Part shown: in pieces, positions 16,722 through 25,680 of the stretch
How the letters are laid out: every line of letters begins with the position of its first letter
Position numbering within the stretch: the stretch's first letter is position 1
Source: Streptomyces laurentii
GTDB taxonomy: Bacteria; Actinomycetota; Actinomycetes; Streptomycetales; Streptomycetaceae
Length of the DNA: 64,000 bases
Reading direction: 5' to 3'
Assembly (NCBI GenBank): GCA_002355495.1
Contig: AP017424.1
Coordinates: forward strand, 4,405,501 to 4,469,500
Position numbers and translations under genes: made by a program
Notes under the pieces: model-generated
The model's database searches: none
Seen by the model: the letters and a program-made list of their open reading frames with translations, nothing else
What the model was told of the DNA's origin: nothing

Positions 16722-17567
16722 TCAGGCCTCGCCCTCGTCCTCCGCTGCCCACGGCGCGCCCGGGACCACCAGCGGCGAGCCAGTCACCGGGTCCGGGACG
16801 ACGACCGATTCCAGGCCGAAGACCTCCCGTACCAGCTCCGCCGTGACGACCTCGGACGGCGTGCCCTCCGCGACGACGTGGCCCGCCTTCATGGCGACCA
16901 GGTGGTCGGCGTACCGGGCGGCCTGGTTGAGGTCGTGCAGGACCACGACCACCGTGCGGCCCCGGACGCGGTTGAGGCGGCGGACCAGGTCCAGGACCTC
17001 GACCTGGTGGCTGATGTCCAGGTAGGTGGTGGGCTCGTCAAGAAGGAGCAGGTCGGTCTCCTGGGCGAGGGCCATCGCGATCCACACCCGCTGGCGCTGG
17101 CCGCCGGACAGTTCGTCCACCGAGCGGTCGGCGAGGGCGGTCACGTCCGTGCGCTCCATCGCGTCGACGACGGCCCGCTCGTCCTCCTCCGACCACTGCT
17201 TCCACCACGCCTGGTGCGGCTGCCGGCCGCGCGCCACCAGGTCGGCGACGGTGATCGCCTCCGGCGCGACCGGGGTCTGCGGCAGCAGACCGATGGACCG
17301 GGCGATCCGCTTCGTCGGGAGCTTCGCCAGTTCCTCCCCGTCGAGGAGGACGGCCCCGCCCTGCGGCCGGAGCAGCCGGCCCAGCGCGCGCAGGGTGGTC
17401 GACTTGCCGCACGCGTTCGGGCCGACGATCACCGTCACCCGGCCGTCGGGTATCGCCAGGTCCAGCTCCTCGACGACCGTGCGCTCCTCGTACGCGAGCG
17501 TCAGCCCGCGTGCCGCCAGCCTGCTCGTCGTCCCCGTCTCCGCGGTCCCCGCCGTCGACACGCTCAT
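16722..17567 (-). CDS. Iron-siderophore ABC importer, ATPase (281 aa)
   Basis: FecE/FepC-type nucleotide-binding subunit: Walker A GPNACGKST (49-57), Q-loop LLPQTPV, signature LSGGQRQRV, Walker B LLLLDEPT, and switch His in VVLHDLNQ. It powers ferric-siderophore uptake through the two permeases encoded just upstream. ATG at 17567 with GGAGG nearby. The ATGA overlap with the permease stop indicates translational coupling. Last gene of the operon; ends at the palindromic terminator. Confidence 0.9.
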   Translation of the reverse strand: MSVSTAGTAETGTTSRLAARGLTLAYEERTVVEELDLAIPDGRVTVIVGPNACGKSTTLRALGRLLRPQGGAVLLDGEELAKLPTKRIARSIGLLPQTPVAPEAITVADLVARGRQPHQAWWKQWSEEDERAVVDAMERTDVTALADRSVDELSGGQRQRVWIAMALAQETDLLLLDEPTTYLDISHQVEVLDLVRRLNRVRGRTVVVVLHDLNQAARYADHLVAMKAGHVVAEGTPSEVVTAELVREVFGLESVVVPDPVTGSPLVVPGAPWAAEDEGEA

Positions 17568-18637
17568 GACCTGCCTCCCACTCCACGGCCGCGCACGATC
17601 AGCCAGATCAGGTACGGGGCGCCGACCGCCGCCGTCAGAACACCCACCGGCAGTTCGGTGGGGGACAACAGACGCCGGCCCAGCAGGTCGGCGAGGACCA
17701 CGATCAGCGCGCCGAGCACCGCCGACGCGAACAGCGGGATCTGCGCGGTACGGGTGACGCGGCGGGCGATCTGCGGGGCGAGGAGCGCCACGAAGTCGAC
17801 CGGTCCGGCCACTCCCGTCGCGACGGACGCGAGCGTCACGCCGACGGCCACGAGCCCGAGCCGGACCCGGCCGAGCCGTACGCCCAGCGCGGTCGCCGTG
17901 TCGTCGTCCAGCGACACCGTCCGCTGCGCCCGCGCCGCCCACGCGAGGGCCGGGAGCAGCGCGAGCAGCGTCCAGCGCAGCGGCGCCGCCTCGTCCCAGC
18001 CGCGCCCGTTGAGGGAGCCGGTCATCCAGATCTGGGCCTGCTGGGCGACGAGGTAGTCGCCCTTCGTCATGAACAGGTGGATCAGCGAGCGCAGCGCGAT
18101 CGCGAAGCCGATGCCGATGAGCACGAAGCGGGTGGCGTGCAGCCCGCCGCGCCACGCGAACACGTAGACGAGCGCGGCGGCGAGCAGCCCGCCCGCGATG
18201 GACACGTACGGGATCAGGTCGTACGACACGAGCCCGAAGGTCATCGCGGCGACCGTCACCGCGCCCGCGCCCTGGCTGATGCCGATGACGTCGGGGCTGG
18301 CGAGCGGGTTGCGGGCGACGGTCTGGACGAGTGCGCCCGCGACCCCGAACGCGGCGCCCGCCATCAGCCCGGTCACGAGCCGCGGCAGCCGCAGCTCCTC
18401 GACGGCGAAGCGGGCGGGGAGCCGTTCGTCGGTCAGCAGCACCCGCAGCACGTCGGCGGGGGCGGTGAACCGTTCGCCGACGCAGAGGTACGCGACCGAG
18501 GCGGCGGCCAGCAGGAGCAGCAGGCCCGCCACGACGAGGACGGAGCGGCGGTGGAGGAGGAAGGAGACGCGGCCGGCGCGCACCAGCGCGTACCCGTAGG
18601 GGCGAACCCGGACCCCGGCCCGTTCGGTGGCGGTCAC
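17564..18637 (-). CDS. Iron-siderophore ABC importer, permease 2 (357 aa)
   Basis: FecCD-family permease of about nine or ten membrane helices. Family signatures are visible: LPRLVTGLMAGAAFGVAGALVQ, RNPLASPDVIGISQGAG and the ATPase-contact loop ATALGVRLGRVR, and the end SPTELPVGVLTAAVGAPYLIWLI. GTG at 18637 overlaps the TGA of the preceding permease (GTGA). Forms the heterodimeric channel with the gene upstream. The DNA has no substrate-binding lipoprotein in this cluster, so that component must be encoded elsewhere. Confidence 0.9.
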   Translation of the reverse strand: MTATERAGVRVRPYGYALVRAGRVSFLLHRRSVLVVAGLLLLLAAASVAYLCVGERFTAPADVLRVLLTDERLPARFAVEELRLPRLVTGLMAGAAFGVAGALVQTVARNPLASPDVIGISQGAGAVTVAAMTFGLVSYDLIPYVSIAGGLLAAALVYVFAWRGGLHATRFVLIGIGFAIALRSLIHLFMTKGDYLVAQQAQIWMTGSLNGRGWDEAAPLRWTLLALLPALAWAARAQRTVSLDDDTATALGVRLGRVRLGLVAVGVTLASVATGVAGPVDFVALLAPQIARRVTRTAQIPLFASAVLGALIVVLADLLGRRLLSPTELPVGVLTAAVGAPYLIWLIVRGRGVGGRS

Positions 18638-19707
18638 GCGGGCACCGCCTTGCGCCGCACCAGCGTCACCAGGAACGGCACGCCGATCAGCGCCGTCATC
18701 ACGCCGGCCGGCACCTCGCCCGGCGGGAACAGGACCCGGCCGACGACGTCCGACACCAGCAGCATCACCGGGCCGATGAGCGCCGCCATCGGCAGCACCC
18801 AGCGGTGGTCGGAGCCGACGACCGCGCGCGCGATGTGCGGGACGGCGAGCCCGACGAACGCGATCGGTCCGGCCGCCGCGACCCCCGCGCCGGTCAGCAC
18901 GGTCGCGCCGAGCCCGCCCACGATCCGCACCGTCGCGACCCGCTGCCCGAGGCCGCGGGCGACATCCTCGCCGAGCGCGAGCGCGTCGAGCCCGCGCGCC
19001 ACCGACATCACCAGGACCGCGCCGATCAGCAGGAACGGCCAGACCTGGCCGACGATCTGGGCGTCCCGGCCGTCCAGCGAGCCGATCTGCCAGAACCGGA
19101 ACTCGTCCAGCGCGGACGCCTTCGTCGTCAGGACGCCGGTCGTCACCGAAAGGAGGAGCGCGTTGACGGCCGCCCCGCCGAGCGCCAGTTTCACCGGCGT
19201 GGCGCCGCCGCGCCCGGCGGCCGCGATGGCGTAGACGGCGACGGAGGCGAGCGCGGCGCCCGCGAAGGCGAACCACACGTACCCCGTCAGGGTGTGCACC
19301 CCGGCGAAGGCGATCGCGAGCACGACGCCGACCGACGCGCCCTGGCTGATGCCGAGGATGCCGGGGTCGGCGATCGGGTTGCGGGTGATGCCCTGGAGCG
19401 CGGTGCCGGCGAGCGCGAGGGCCGCGCCGACCATCAGGCCGATGAGCGTACGGGGCAGCCGCAGCTGCCGTACGACCTCGGCGTCCGGGCTCAGCGCGGC
19501 ACCGCCGCCGTGGGTCAGGGCGTCGAACACGGTCGAGGGCGCGATGGCGCGGGCGCCCACCGCGAGACTGAGGACGACCGCGAGCAGCAGGGCGACGACC
19601 GCCGCCGTGGTCGCGAGGACGCGCCGCGGCGCGCGCCGGGTGCGTATGACGGGCGGCGGGGCGGGCGGGGCGGGGGTGGAGGTGGCGGGCATGGCGGGCA
19701 CGGACAC
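18634..19707 (-). CDS. Iron-siderophore ABC importer, permease 1 (357 aa)
   Basis: FecCD-family permease, paralogous to its downstream neighbour: LPRTLIGLMVGAALALAGTALQ, RNPIADPGILGISQGAS, ALGEDVARGLGQRV and FPPGEVPAGVMTALIGVPFLV. A Pro/Ala-rich tail of 20 residues precedes the first helix. First gene of the three-gene operon; a probable iron box lies about 85 nt upstream. ATG at 19707, though MPATST six residues later is possible. Confidence 0.9.
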   Translation of the reverse strand: MSVPAMPATSTPAPPAPPPVIRTRRAPRRVLATTAAVVALLLAVVLSLAVGARAIAPSTVFDALTHGGGAALSPDAEVVRQLRLPRTLIGLMVGAALALAGTALQGITRNPIADPGILGISQGASVGVVLAIAFAGVHTLTGYVWFAFAGAALASVAVYAIAAAGRGGATPVKLALGGAAVNALLLSVTTGVLTTKASALDEFRFWQIGSLDGRDAQIVGQVWPFLLIGAVLVMSVARGLDALALGEDVARGLGQRVATVRIVGGLGATVLTGAGVAAAGPIAFVGLAVPHIARAVVGSDHRWVLPMAALIGPVMLLVSDVVGRVLFPPGEVPAGVMTALIGVPFLVTLVRRKAVPA

Positions 19708-19789
19708 CCATCAAAGGCTCGGGACCGCGGGACTGACGGTGCGACGGTCGGCGGACGGCGGACATGAGGGGGTCGCCGCGGGGGCGAGG

Positions 19790-19808
19790 TTTGGTAAGGC
19801 TTGGCTAA
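19790..19808. promoter_or_regulatory. Probable iron box (DmdR/IdeR site)
   Basis: TTTGGTAAGGCTTGGCTAA matches 14 of 19 positions of the actinobacterial IdeR/DmdR consensus TTAGGTTAGGCTAACCTAA. It lies between the importer operon (minus strand) and the HAD gene (plus strand), so iron-dependent repression of the importer is expected and the HAD gene could be affected too. Confidence 0.65.
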
Positions 19809-19852
19809 GTCTAGACCCCCGCCCTCTTGAACCCCCCGGCACAATGGCCCCC

Positions 19853-20482
19853 ATGACCACCCTGGAGAGCACACCCGCCGCACCCACCGTCGGCTTCGAC
19901 CTCGACATGACGCTCATCGACTCCCGTCCCGGCATCAAGGCGATCTACCTCGCCATCGCCGCCGAGACCGGCGTCCCGATCGACGCCGACCTGGTGGTTT
20001 CCCGGCTCGGGCCGCCGCTGGAGCAGGAGATGGCCAACTGGTTCCCGGCCGAGCGGGTGCCGGAGATGGTGGACCGTTACCGCGCGCTCTACCCGGAGCA
20101 CGCCATCGAGGCGAGCCTCGCGCTGCCCGGCGCGAAGGATGCGATTCAAGCCGTTCGCGAGGCGGGCGGCCGGACGATAGTCGTCACCGCCAAGAACGCG
20201 CCCCACGCGCGTCTGCACCTGACCCACCTCGGCATCGAGGCGGACGAGGTCGTCGGCGGGCTGTGGGCCGAGGGCAAGGCGGAGGCCCTGCGCGCGCACG
20301 GCGCCCAGGTGTACGTGGGCGACCACACCGGCGACGTGCGCGGCGCGGCGACCGCCGGCGCGCTGTCGGTCGCGGTGACCACCGGACCGTGCGCCGCCGA
20401 GGAACTGCAGGCCGCCGGCGCGCATGTCGTGCTCAGTGACCTGACGGACTTCCGTCCCTGGTGGGAGGACTACCGGGGCTGA
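19853..20482 (+). CDS. HAD-superfamily phosphatase (209 aa)
   Basis: Motif I FDLDMTLIDS with the paired aspartates, motif II Thr in TIVVTAKNA, Lys in GLWAEGKAEA, and motif IV YVGDHTGDV, with a helical cap between: a phosphoglycolate-phosphatase-like HAD. Start is either 19844 or 19853 (both ATG); neither has a clear ribosome site and the promoter must lie in the iron-box region, so a leaderless message is possible. The 3' end overlaps the convergent membrane gene by 13 nt. Confidence 0.85.
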   Translation: MTTLESTPAAPTVGFDLDMTLIDSRPGIKAIYLAIAAETGVPIDADLVVSRLGPPLEQEMANWFPAERVPEMVDRYRALYPEHAIEASLALPGAKDAIQAVREAGGRTIVVTAKNAPHARLHLTHLGIEADEVVGGLWAEGKAEALRAHGAQVYVGDHTGDVRGAATAGALSVAVTTGPCAAEELQAAGAHVVLSDLTDFRPWWEDYRG

Positions 20483-20760
20483 GCCGCGGCGGTCTGGACG
20501 GCCCGCGCCCGGCGGCGCTGCACGGCGACCGAGCGCAGCACGCCGGCCGCGGCCACCAGGAAACCGACGCCCATCAGCATGGAGACGAGGTACGCGATCG
20601 TCGGAAACGGGTCGGTGCCGAGCAGCAGCGGCGCCACCGTGACCAGGGTCGCGACCGCGCCCACGATGAAGACGATCACACCGGCGCGGATCAGACCGTC
20701 GCCGGCGGCACTGTCGTCCGCCGGGGCCGGAGCCGGGGCCGAGGGGGTTTCACTACGCAT
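20470..20760 (-). CDS. Small membrane protein, 96 aa
   Basis: Two membrane helices (GLIRAGVIVFIVGAVATLVTVAPLLLG and TIAYLVSMLMGVGFLVAAAGVL) flanked by a Pro/Ala-rich N-terminus and an Arg-rich C-terminus. ATG at 20760. Overlaps the end of the convergent HAD gene. No family recognised. Confidence 0.65.
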   Translation of the reverse strand: MRSETPSAPAPAPADDSAAGDGLIRAGVIVFIVGAVATLVTVAPLLLGTDPFPTIAYLVSMLMGVGFLVAAAGVLRSVAVQRRRARAVQTAAAQPR

Positions 20761-20934
20761 TCGGCCAGGGTAGTTCCCCGGCCGGGTGGAACGGGCCGGT
20801 GGCGTCTTGTCAGCGGGCCGGAGCCCACTAGCCTTGGACCCGGCGGGTCGGTTTCGCGACCCGCTCTCTGTCTTTCACCAGAGCTTTTCCGCAGAGCCGG
20901 GCTCCCGGCGCCCCCATCGAGGACGAGGACGGAC

Positions 20935-21318
20935 GTGCCTACCGGCAAGGTCAAATGGTTCAACAGCGAGAAGGGCTTCGGCTTTCTCTCCCGTGACGAC
21001 GGCGGCGACGTCTTCGTGCACTCGTCGGTGCTCCCCGCCGGAGTCGACGCCCTGAAGCCGGGCCAGCGGGTGGAATTCGGTGTCGTCGCGGGGCAGCGCG
21101 GTGACCAGGCGCTCTCCGTGGTCGTCCTCGACCCGGCCCCGTCCGTCGCCGCGGCGCAGCGCCGTAAGCCCGACGAACTGGCGTCCATCGTCCAGGACCT
21201 GACCACGCTCCTGGAGAACATCACGCCGATGCTGGAGCGGGGCCGCTACCCCGACAAGGCGCACGGCAAGAAGATCGCCGGACTGCTGCGGGCGGTCGCC
21301 GACCAGCTCGACGTGTGA
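20935..21318 (+). CDS. Cold-shock domain protein with C-terminal extension (127 aa)
   Basis: Residues 1-66 are a cold-shock domain with both RNA-binding motifs (KWFNSEKGFGFL and DVFVHSS). Unlike the usual 67-residue CspA, it continues for 60 residues of helical sequence (ELASIVQDLTTLLENITPML, then GKKIAGLLRAVADQLDV). This longer form is typical of an actinobacterial subgroup next to the futalosine genes. GTG start at 20935. A strong terminator follows at 21347. Confidence 0.9.
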   Translation: MPTGKVKWFNSEKGFGFLSRDDGGDVFVHSSVLPAGVDALKPGQRVEFGVVAGQRGDQALSVVVLDPAPSVAAAQRRKPDELASIVQDLTTLLENITPMLERGRYPDKAHGKKIAGLLRAVADQLDV

Positions 21319-21346
21319 GCGGCTGACCGGCCGTTCCGACGGTGTC

Positions 21347-21378
21347 AGGGGCGCGCACCTACGGGTGCGCGCCCCTTT
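21347..21378. terminator. Terminator after the cold-shock gene
   Basis: Thirteen-base arms AGGGGCGCGCACC (21347-21359) and GGTGCGCGCCCCT (21364-21376) pair perfectly around a four-base loop, followed by TTT. It lies between convergent genes and probably acts in both directions. Confidence 0.85.
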
Positions 21379-21399
21379 GCCGTCCCGTATCGCCGTCCC

Positions 21400-22251
21400 C
21401 TACGGGAATCGGAGCGAGTCCGGGGCGAGCGCCGGGACGAGGCCCTCGGCCGCCGCGCGCGTGAGCAGCCCGCGGACGGCCGCGTAACCGTCCTCGCCCA
21501 GGTCGGCGGTGAACTCGTTGACGTAGAGGCCGATGTGCTGATCGACGACCTTCGGGTCCATCTCCTGCGCGTTCTCCAGTACGTACGGCAGGGAGACGGA
21601 CGGGTCGTCCCAGGCCATCCGGACCGAAGCCCGCGCCGCGTCGGCGAGCAGCCGCAGGGTGTCCTCGCCCAGCGAGCGCCGGGCCACGATCGCGCCGAGC
21701 GGGATCGGCAGGCCGGTGGTGCGCTCCCAGTGCTCGCCCATGTCGGCCAGCGCGCGCAGCCCGTAATCCTGATAGGTGAACCGGGCCTCGTGGATGACGA
21801 GTCCGGCGTCCACCTTGCCGTCCCGCACCGCCGGCATGATCTCGTGGAACGGCAGCACCACGATCTCGCCGACGCCACCCGGGATCATGTCGGCGGCCCA
21901 CAGCCGGAACAGCAGGTACGCGGTCGACCGCTCGCTCGGCACGGCGACCGTCTTGCCCGCCAGCTCCGCCGGGTCGTGCGCCTCGCGCGCGAGGACGAGC
22001 GGCCCGCAGCCGCGGCCCAGGGCGCCGCCGCAGGGCAGCAGCGCGTACTCGTCGAGGATCCACGGCAGGACGGCGTACGAGACCTTCAGGACGTCATATG
22101 CCCCGTCGCCGCGCTCCGCCCACCCGTTGGTGAGGTCGATGTCGGCGAAGGTGACGTCGAGGTGCGGGGCGCCGGGGACGCGGCCGTGCGCCCAGGCGTC
22201 GAAGACGAAGGTGTCGTTGGGGCAGGGCGAGTAGGCGATCTTCAGGTTCAC
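21400..22251 (-). CDS. mqnD: 1,4-dihydroxy-6-naphthoate synthase
   Basis: MqnD of the futalosine route to menaquinone: it converts cyclic dehypoxanthinyl futalosine to 1,4-dihydroxy-6-naphthoate. The 283-residue chain has the periplasmic-binding-protein-like fold and typical segments IAYSPCPNDTFVFDAW, VPSERSTAYLLFRLW, VLPFHEIMPAV and GLVIHEARFTYQDYGL, which includes the catalytic-His region. GTG start at 22251 overlaps the mqnB stop (GTGA), so the pair is translationally coupled. Shares a terminator with the convergent cold-shock gene. Confidence 0.93.
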   Translation of the reverse strand: MNLKIAYSPCPNDTFVFDAWAHGRVPGAPHLDVTFADIDLTNGWAERGDGAYDVLKVSYAVLPWILDEYALLPCGGALGRGCGPLVLAREAHDPAELAGKTVAVPSERSTAYLLFRLWAADMIPGGVGEIVVLPFHEIMPAVRDGKVDAGLVIHEARFTYQDYGLRALADMGEHWERTTGLPIPLGAIVARRSLGEDTLRLLADAARASVRMAWDDPSVSLPYVLENAQEMDPKVVDQHIGLYVNEFTADLGEDGYAAVRGLLTRAAAEGLVPALAPDSLRFP

Positions 22252-23132
22252 TGCGGGATTCCCTCGGGGTCCACGAACACGGTGCTGCCGAGCAGCCGGA
22301 AGGCGTCGCGCAGCGCGGCCAGGGCCTCGCCGATCCGCCAGGCGGCGCGGTCGCGGGGGCCGACGGCGTTGGACACCGCGCGGATCTCGGCGACGGGCAC
22401 GCCGTACGCGGCGGCGGCCTCCGCCACCCCGAAGCCCTCCATGGCCTCGGCCGCGGCGCCCGGATGACGTCCCGCCAGCTCGGCGGCGCGTGCGGCGGTG
22501 CCGGTGACGGTCGAGACGGTGAGCACCGGGCCGACGACGGCCGGCCGGCCGCCGTCCGCGAGGGCGCGGGCGATCCGGGCGGCGAGCGCGGGCGCGACGG
22601 GGTGCGTGGACCGTCCGAAACCGAGTTCCTCGACGGCGAGATAGCCGTCGGGCGTCTGGGCGCCCAGATCGGCCGCGACGACGCTGTCCGCGACGACGAC
22701 ACTCCCGAGGGGCGCGCGCGGCGCGAAACCGCCGGCGATCCCGGCGGAGACCACCAGGTCGTACGGGCGGCCTGAGGCGGGCGCGTCGGGGGAGAGAGCG
22801 TCCGGGGAGCCGGAGCCGGAGCCGGAGCCGGGGCCGGGGCCGGAGGCGGAGTCAGACCTGGAGCCGGAGGCGACGGCGAGAGCCGTGGCGGTCGCGGCGG
22901 CTGCTGCGGCGGGGCCCACACCGGCGGCGAGGATGTCGACGGTGAATCCGGGGGCGGTGTGGCGGCGTACCACCAGGCCACCGGGCAGCCGGACGGCGCC
23001 CTCGGCCGGATCCGCGGTGTCAGCGGAGCCGGCGGGGCGTGCGGGGTCCCCGGGGTTCGCGAGATCCCCGGAGTTCGCAGGGTGGCCGAGGCCCGTGGCG
23101 ACGGAGTCCGCCTCCGCCGCCACGGCCGTCAC
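22248..23132 (-). CDS. mqnB: Futalosine hydrolase
   Basis: Nucleosidase of the futalosine menaquinone pathway, releasing hypoxanthine. The phosphorylase-like fold is clear in the second half: DLVVSAGIAGGFAP, DSVVAADLGAQ, VLTVSTVTGTAARAAEL and AEAMEGFGVAEAAAAYGVP with the conserved EG. A low-complexity Gly/Ser/Pro insert (about 85-115) and an N-terminal Pro/Ala insert are unusual. Start uncertain: GTG at 23132 is taken, but the expected first strand (RILVV) continues upstream of it, where only CTG codons are available. Confidence 0.88.
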   Translation of the reverse strand: MTAVAAEADSVATGLGHPANSGDLANPGDPARPAGSADTADPAEGAVRLPGGLVVRRHTAPGFTVDILAAGVGPAAAAAATATALAVASGSRSDSASGPGPGSGSGSGSPDALSPDAPASGRPYDLVVSAGIAGGFAPRAPLGSVVVADSVVAADLGAQTPDGYLAVEELGFGRSTHPVAPALAARIARALADGGRPAVVGPVLTVSTVTGTAARAAELAGRHPGAAAEAMEGFGVAEAAAAYGVPVAEIRAVSNAVGPRDRAAWRIGEALAALRDAFRLLGSTVFVDPEGIPQ

Positions 23133-23155
23133 GACCAGAATGCGAGGGGCCAGGG

Positions 23156-23638
23156 TCAGGACTTCTTCTTGAGCTCGAAGTGCCAGATCCCGGCCACGTT
23201 CTTGCCGGAGTTCGCGACGATGGTGACCTGGGTCTTCTCCGGGGCGGGGCCCATCTGGCTGGAGAAGAAGGCGCTGGCCGGGATGGTCCGGTAGGTGCCC
23301 TTGAAGGGCTCCGGCTCCGCGTTGCGGCCCCCGAGGAAGATCGTCCAGCCGAGCTCGGCGATCTTCGGGTCCACGCCGAAGCGGATCTGGTCCATGGCGG
23401 GGTCCACGGAGATGGACTGGGTCGGCTTCTTGTTGAGGCAGCCCGGGATGTCCTTGTCCGGGAGTGGCTTGCCGTCGTTGTAGCAGGCAGCCTCGGTGTT
23501 CACCGACGAGGACCCGACCGTCACGGTCGCGAGCGGGGTCGGCTTTTCGCAGGCGGACAGGAGGAGGAGCCCCGCGGAGACGGCCCCGAGGGCCACGGCG
23601 GCTCGGCGGCGCTTGGGGGTGAGGAACGCAACGGTCAT
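23156..23638 (-). CDS. DUF2771-family lipoprotein (160 aa)
   Basis: A basic N-terminus and hydrophobic stretch (RRRAAVALGAVSAGLLLLSAC) end in a lipobox, so the mature protein should be lipid-anchored at Cys. The remainder (IRFGVDPKIAELGWTIFLGG, KTQVTIVANSGKNVAGIWHFELKKK) is a beta-rich extracytoplasmic domain of the DUF2771 type, common in Streptomyces beside mqnB and the MFS/DUF3027 pair. ATG at 23638. The 23-nt gap to mqnB suggests co-transcription. Confidence 0.75.
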   Translation of the reverse strand: MTVAFLTPKRRRAAVALGAVSAGLLLLSACEKPTPLATVTVGSSSVNTEAACYNDGKPLPDKDIPGCLNKKPTQSISVDPAMDQIRFGVDPKIAELGWTIFLGGRNAEPEPFKGTYRTIPASAFFSSQMGPAPEKTQVTIVANSGKNVAGIWHFELKKKS

Positions 23639-23872
23639 GGCCCGAAGGCTATCGGGCCGCCGCGTCCACGACACGCGGGGGTACGGCGTGCCGCCTTATA
23701 GACCCCCGCCTCGCCCCGCTCGACGGCGCCCCGGCGCTCCCCGCGTGTCGGCGCGGCGCAGGCCGCCTCCGGCCGTACCGCGGGCGACTCTTCCCTACGA
23801 ACCGTCATGTACCGCACAAACCTCGGCAGGTACGCGGAGGATCCCCGGCCGGGCCGATCGACACGGCCCGCG

Positions 23873-25366
23873 CTACGCCACCCGCGCCCGTCTCGTGTTC
23901 CCCTGCGGCCCGTGCCGCCGGGCCTCCGCGATCAGTCCCCGTACGGACAGCAGCGCGCCCAGGGCCAGGATGCCCGCGGCCACCGACATGCCCAGCGTGC
24001 CGTTCAGCGGCAGCGCGATCCCGATGCCGCCGCCCACCACCCACGCCATCTGGAGCGCCGTCTCCGAACGGGCGAACGCCGACGTACGGACCGACTCCGG
24101 CACGTCCCGCTGGATCAGCGCGTCGAGCCCCAGCTTGGACAGGGCCTGGGTCAGGCCGGCCATCGCGCCGAGCACGGCGACCATCAGGCCGCCGAAGAAC
24201 ACCGCCGCACAGACCGTGGTGGCCAGTACGGCCGACAGCATGGTGGCGATGATCACCTCGGGGCGCCCGCGGTGGCCGCGCAGGAGCGAGCCGATCGCCG
24301 TGCCGCAGGCGTTGCCGACGCCCGCCGCCACGCCCACGATGCCGAGCGACACGGCCGCGGTCTGGCCCGGCAGCGGGTGCACGCGCAGCAGGAAGGCCAG
24401 GAAGAAGATCAGGAAGCCGCCGAGCATGCGCTGGGCCGCGTTCGCCTGGAGGCCGTGCAGGACGGCCGGGCCGACCGTCCGCAGATTCGGCTTCGGCTCG
24501 CGGGCTGTGCGCTCGCCGCGCGTCCCCCTGCCACGTGTCCCCCCGCCGCGTGCCCGGCCGGGTCCGCTCGGCGACGCCCCGGCTGACGACGCCCCGGCCG
24601 ACGACGCTCCGGCTCCCGACGCGAGCAGCAGCGCGCGCCGTTCCCCCTTCGCCGAGTCCACGCCCGGCGGCAGCCGCAGCGCCCAGTACCCGCCGAGCAG
24701 GAACACGGCGCACGCCCCGTACAGCGGCCAGCCCGGCCCCACCAGCTGGAGCCCCGCCGCGACCGGCGCGGCGGCTCCGGTGGCGAGCAGGCCGGCGAGC
24801 GTCACCCGCGAGTTCGCCCGTACCAGTGAGAAGTCCGGCGGCAGCAGCCGCGGCACGACGGCGCTGCGCACCACCCCGTACGCCTTCGACGCGACGAGCA
24901 CGCCCAGCGCCACCGGATACATCTGGATGCCGCCGTGCGCGATCGTGGCGGACAGGGCGACCGCGAGCATCGCACGGGCCAGCATGGACGCCGCCATGGC
25001 CGCGCGGCGGCCGTGCGGAAGCCGGTCCAGCAGCGGGCCGATCACCGGCGCGAGAAGGGTGAACGGGGCCATCGTGATGGCGAGGTAGAGGGCGACCCGG
25101 CCGCGCGCCTCGTCCGTCGGGACGGCGAAGAAGACGGTGGAGGCGAGGGCGACGGTGATCATCACGTCGCCGGCGCCGTTCACGGCGTGCAGTTCGATCA
25201 GTTTGCCCAGACCGGTCTCGCCCGCGCCGTGCGCGTGCGTGGCGCGACGAATGCCCTTCGCGGTGCCGGTGAGTGGCCGGTGCAAGGCGCGCCCGACCCT
25301 CCGGCCCGCTCGGCTGAGCGGTCCGGCATGATCGTGTGATCGTGCGGGAGACCGTGCGGCTGCCAC
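23873..25366 (-). CDS. MFS transporter (about 497 aa)
   Basis: Twelve hydrophobic helices with an unusually long basic N-terminus and a Gly/Ser/Arg-rich central loop (about 255-300). MFS loop features are visible (GPLLDRLPHGRRAAMA). The substrate is unknown. The start is GTG at 25366 by frame, but the first helix begins near residue 60, so a start further in is possible. It lies between DUF2771 and the divergent DUF3027 gene, an order that recurs in Streptomyces. Confidence 0.8.
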   Translation of the reverse strand: MAAARSPARSHDHAGPLSRAGRRVGRALHRPLTGTAKGIRRATHAHGAGETGLGKLIELHAVNGAGDVMITVALASTVFFAVPTDEARGRVALYLAITMAPFTLLAPVIGPLLDRLPHGRRAAMAASMLARAMLAVALSATIAHGGIQMYPVALGVLVASKAYGVVRSAVVPRLLPPDFSLVRANSRVTLAGLLATGAAAPVAAGLQLVGPGWPLYGACAVFLLGGYWALRLPPGVDSAKGERRALLLASGAGASSAGASSAGASPSGPGRARGGGTRGRGTRGERTAREPKPNLRTVGPAVLHGLQANAAQRMLGGFLIFFLAFLLRVHPLPGQTAAVSLGIVGVAAGVGNACGTAIGSLLRGHRGRPEVIIATMLSAVLATTVCAAVFFGGLMVAVLGAMAGLTQALSKLGLDALIQRDVPESVRTSAFARSETALQMAWVVGGGIGIALPLNGTLGMSVAAGILALGALLSVRGLIAEARRHGPQGNTRRARVA

Positions 25367-25680
25367 GTCGCCATAGTGCCCCAGGAGGGGCTCCGGGGGT
25401 CCGCGGAGCGTCCGGCATGCGGGCTACTTGAGGCGCGCAGGTGGGCTGAGCGCGGCGAACGGGGTAGCGTGCGTAGCGCGCCACCGGCGGATGTGCTCGG
25501 CCGCGCGCCTCTTCGGCATCCCGCAGAATGGATGACGATAGGTGTGCCCGAGACACGCGAGAGATCGCCGGGCGTGGACGTCGATGCGGCCCTCAGGTCC
25601 GCTCCGCCCACTGTCCGGAACGTCGCTCCCGCTCCTCGGCCGGCGCACCCGTGAGACGGCGTAGGAGAGAAGCGAGACCT

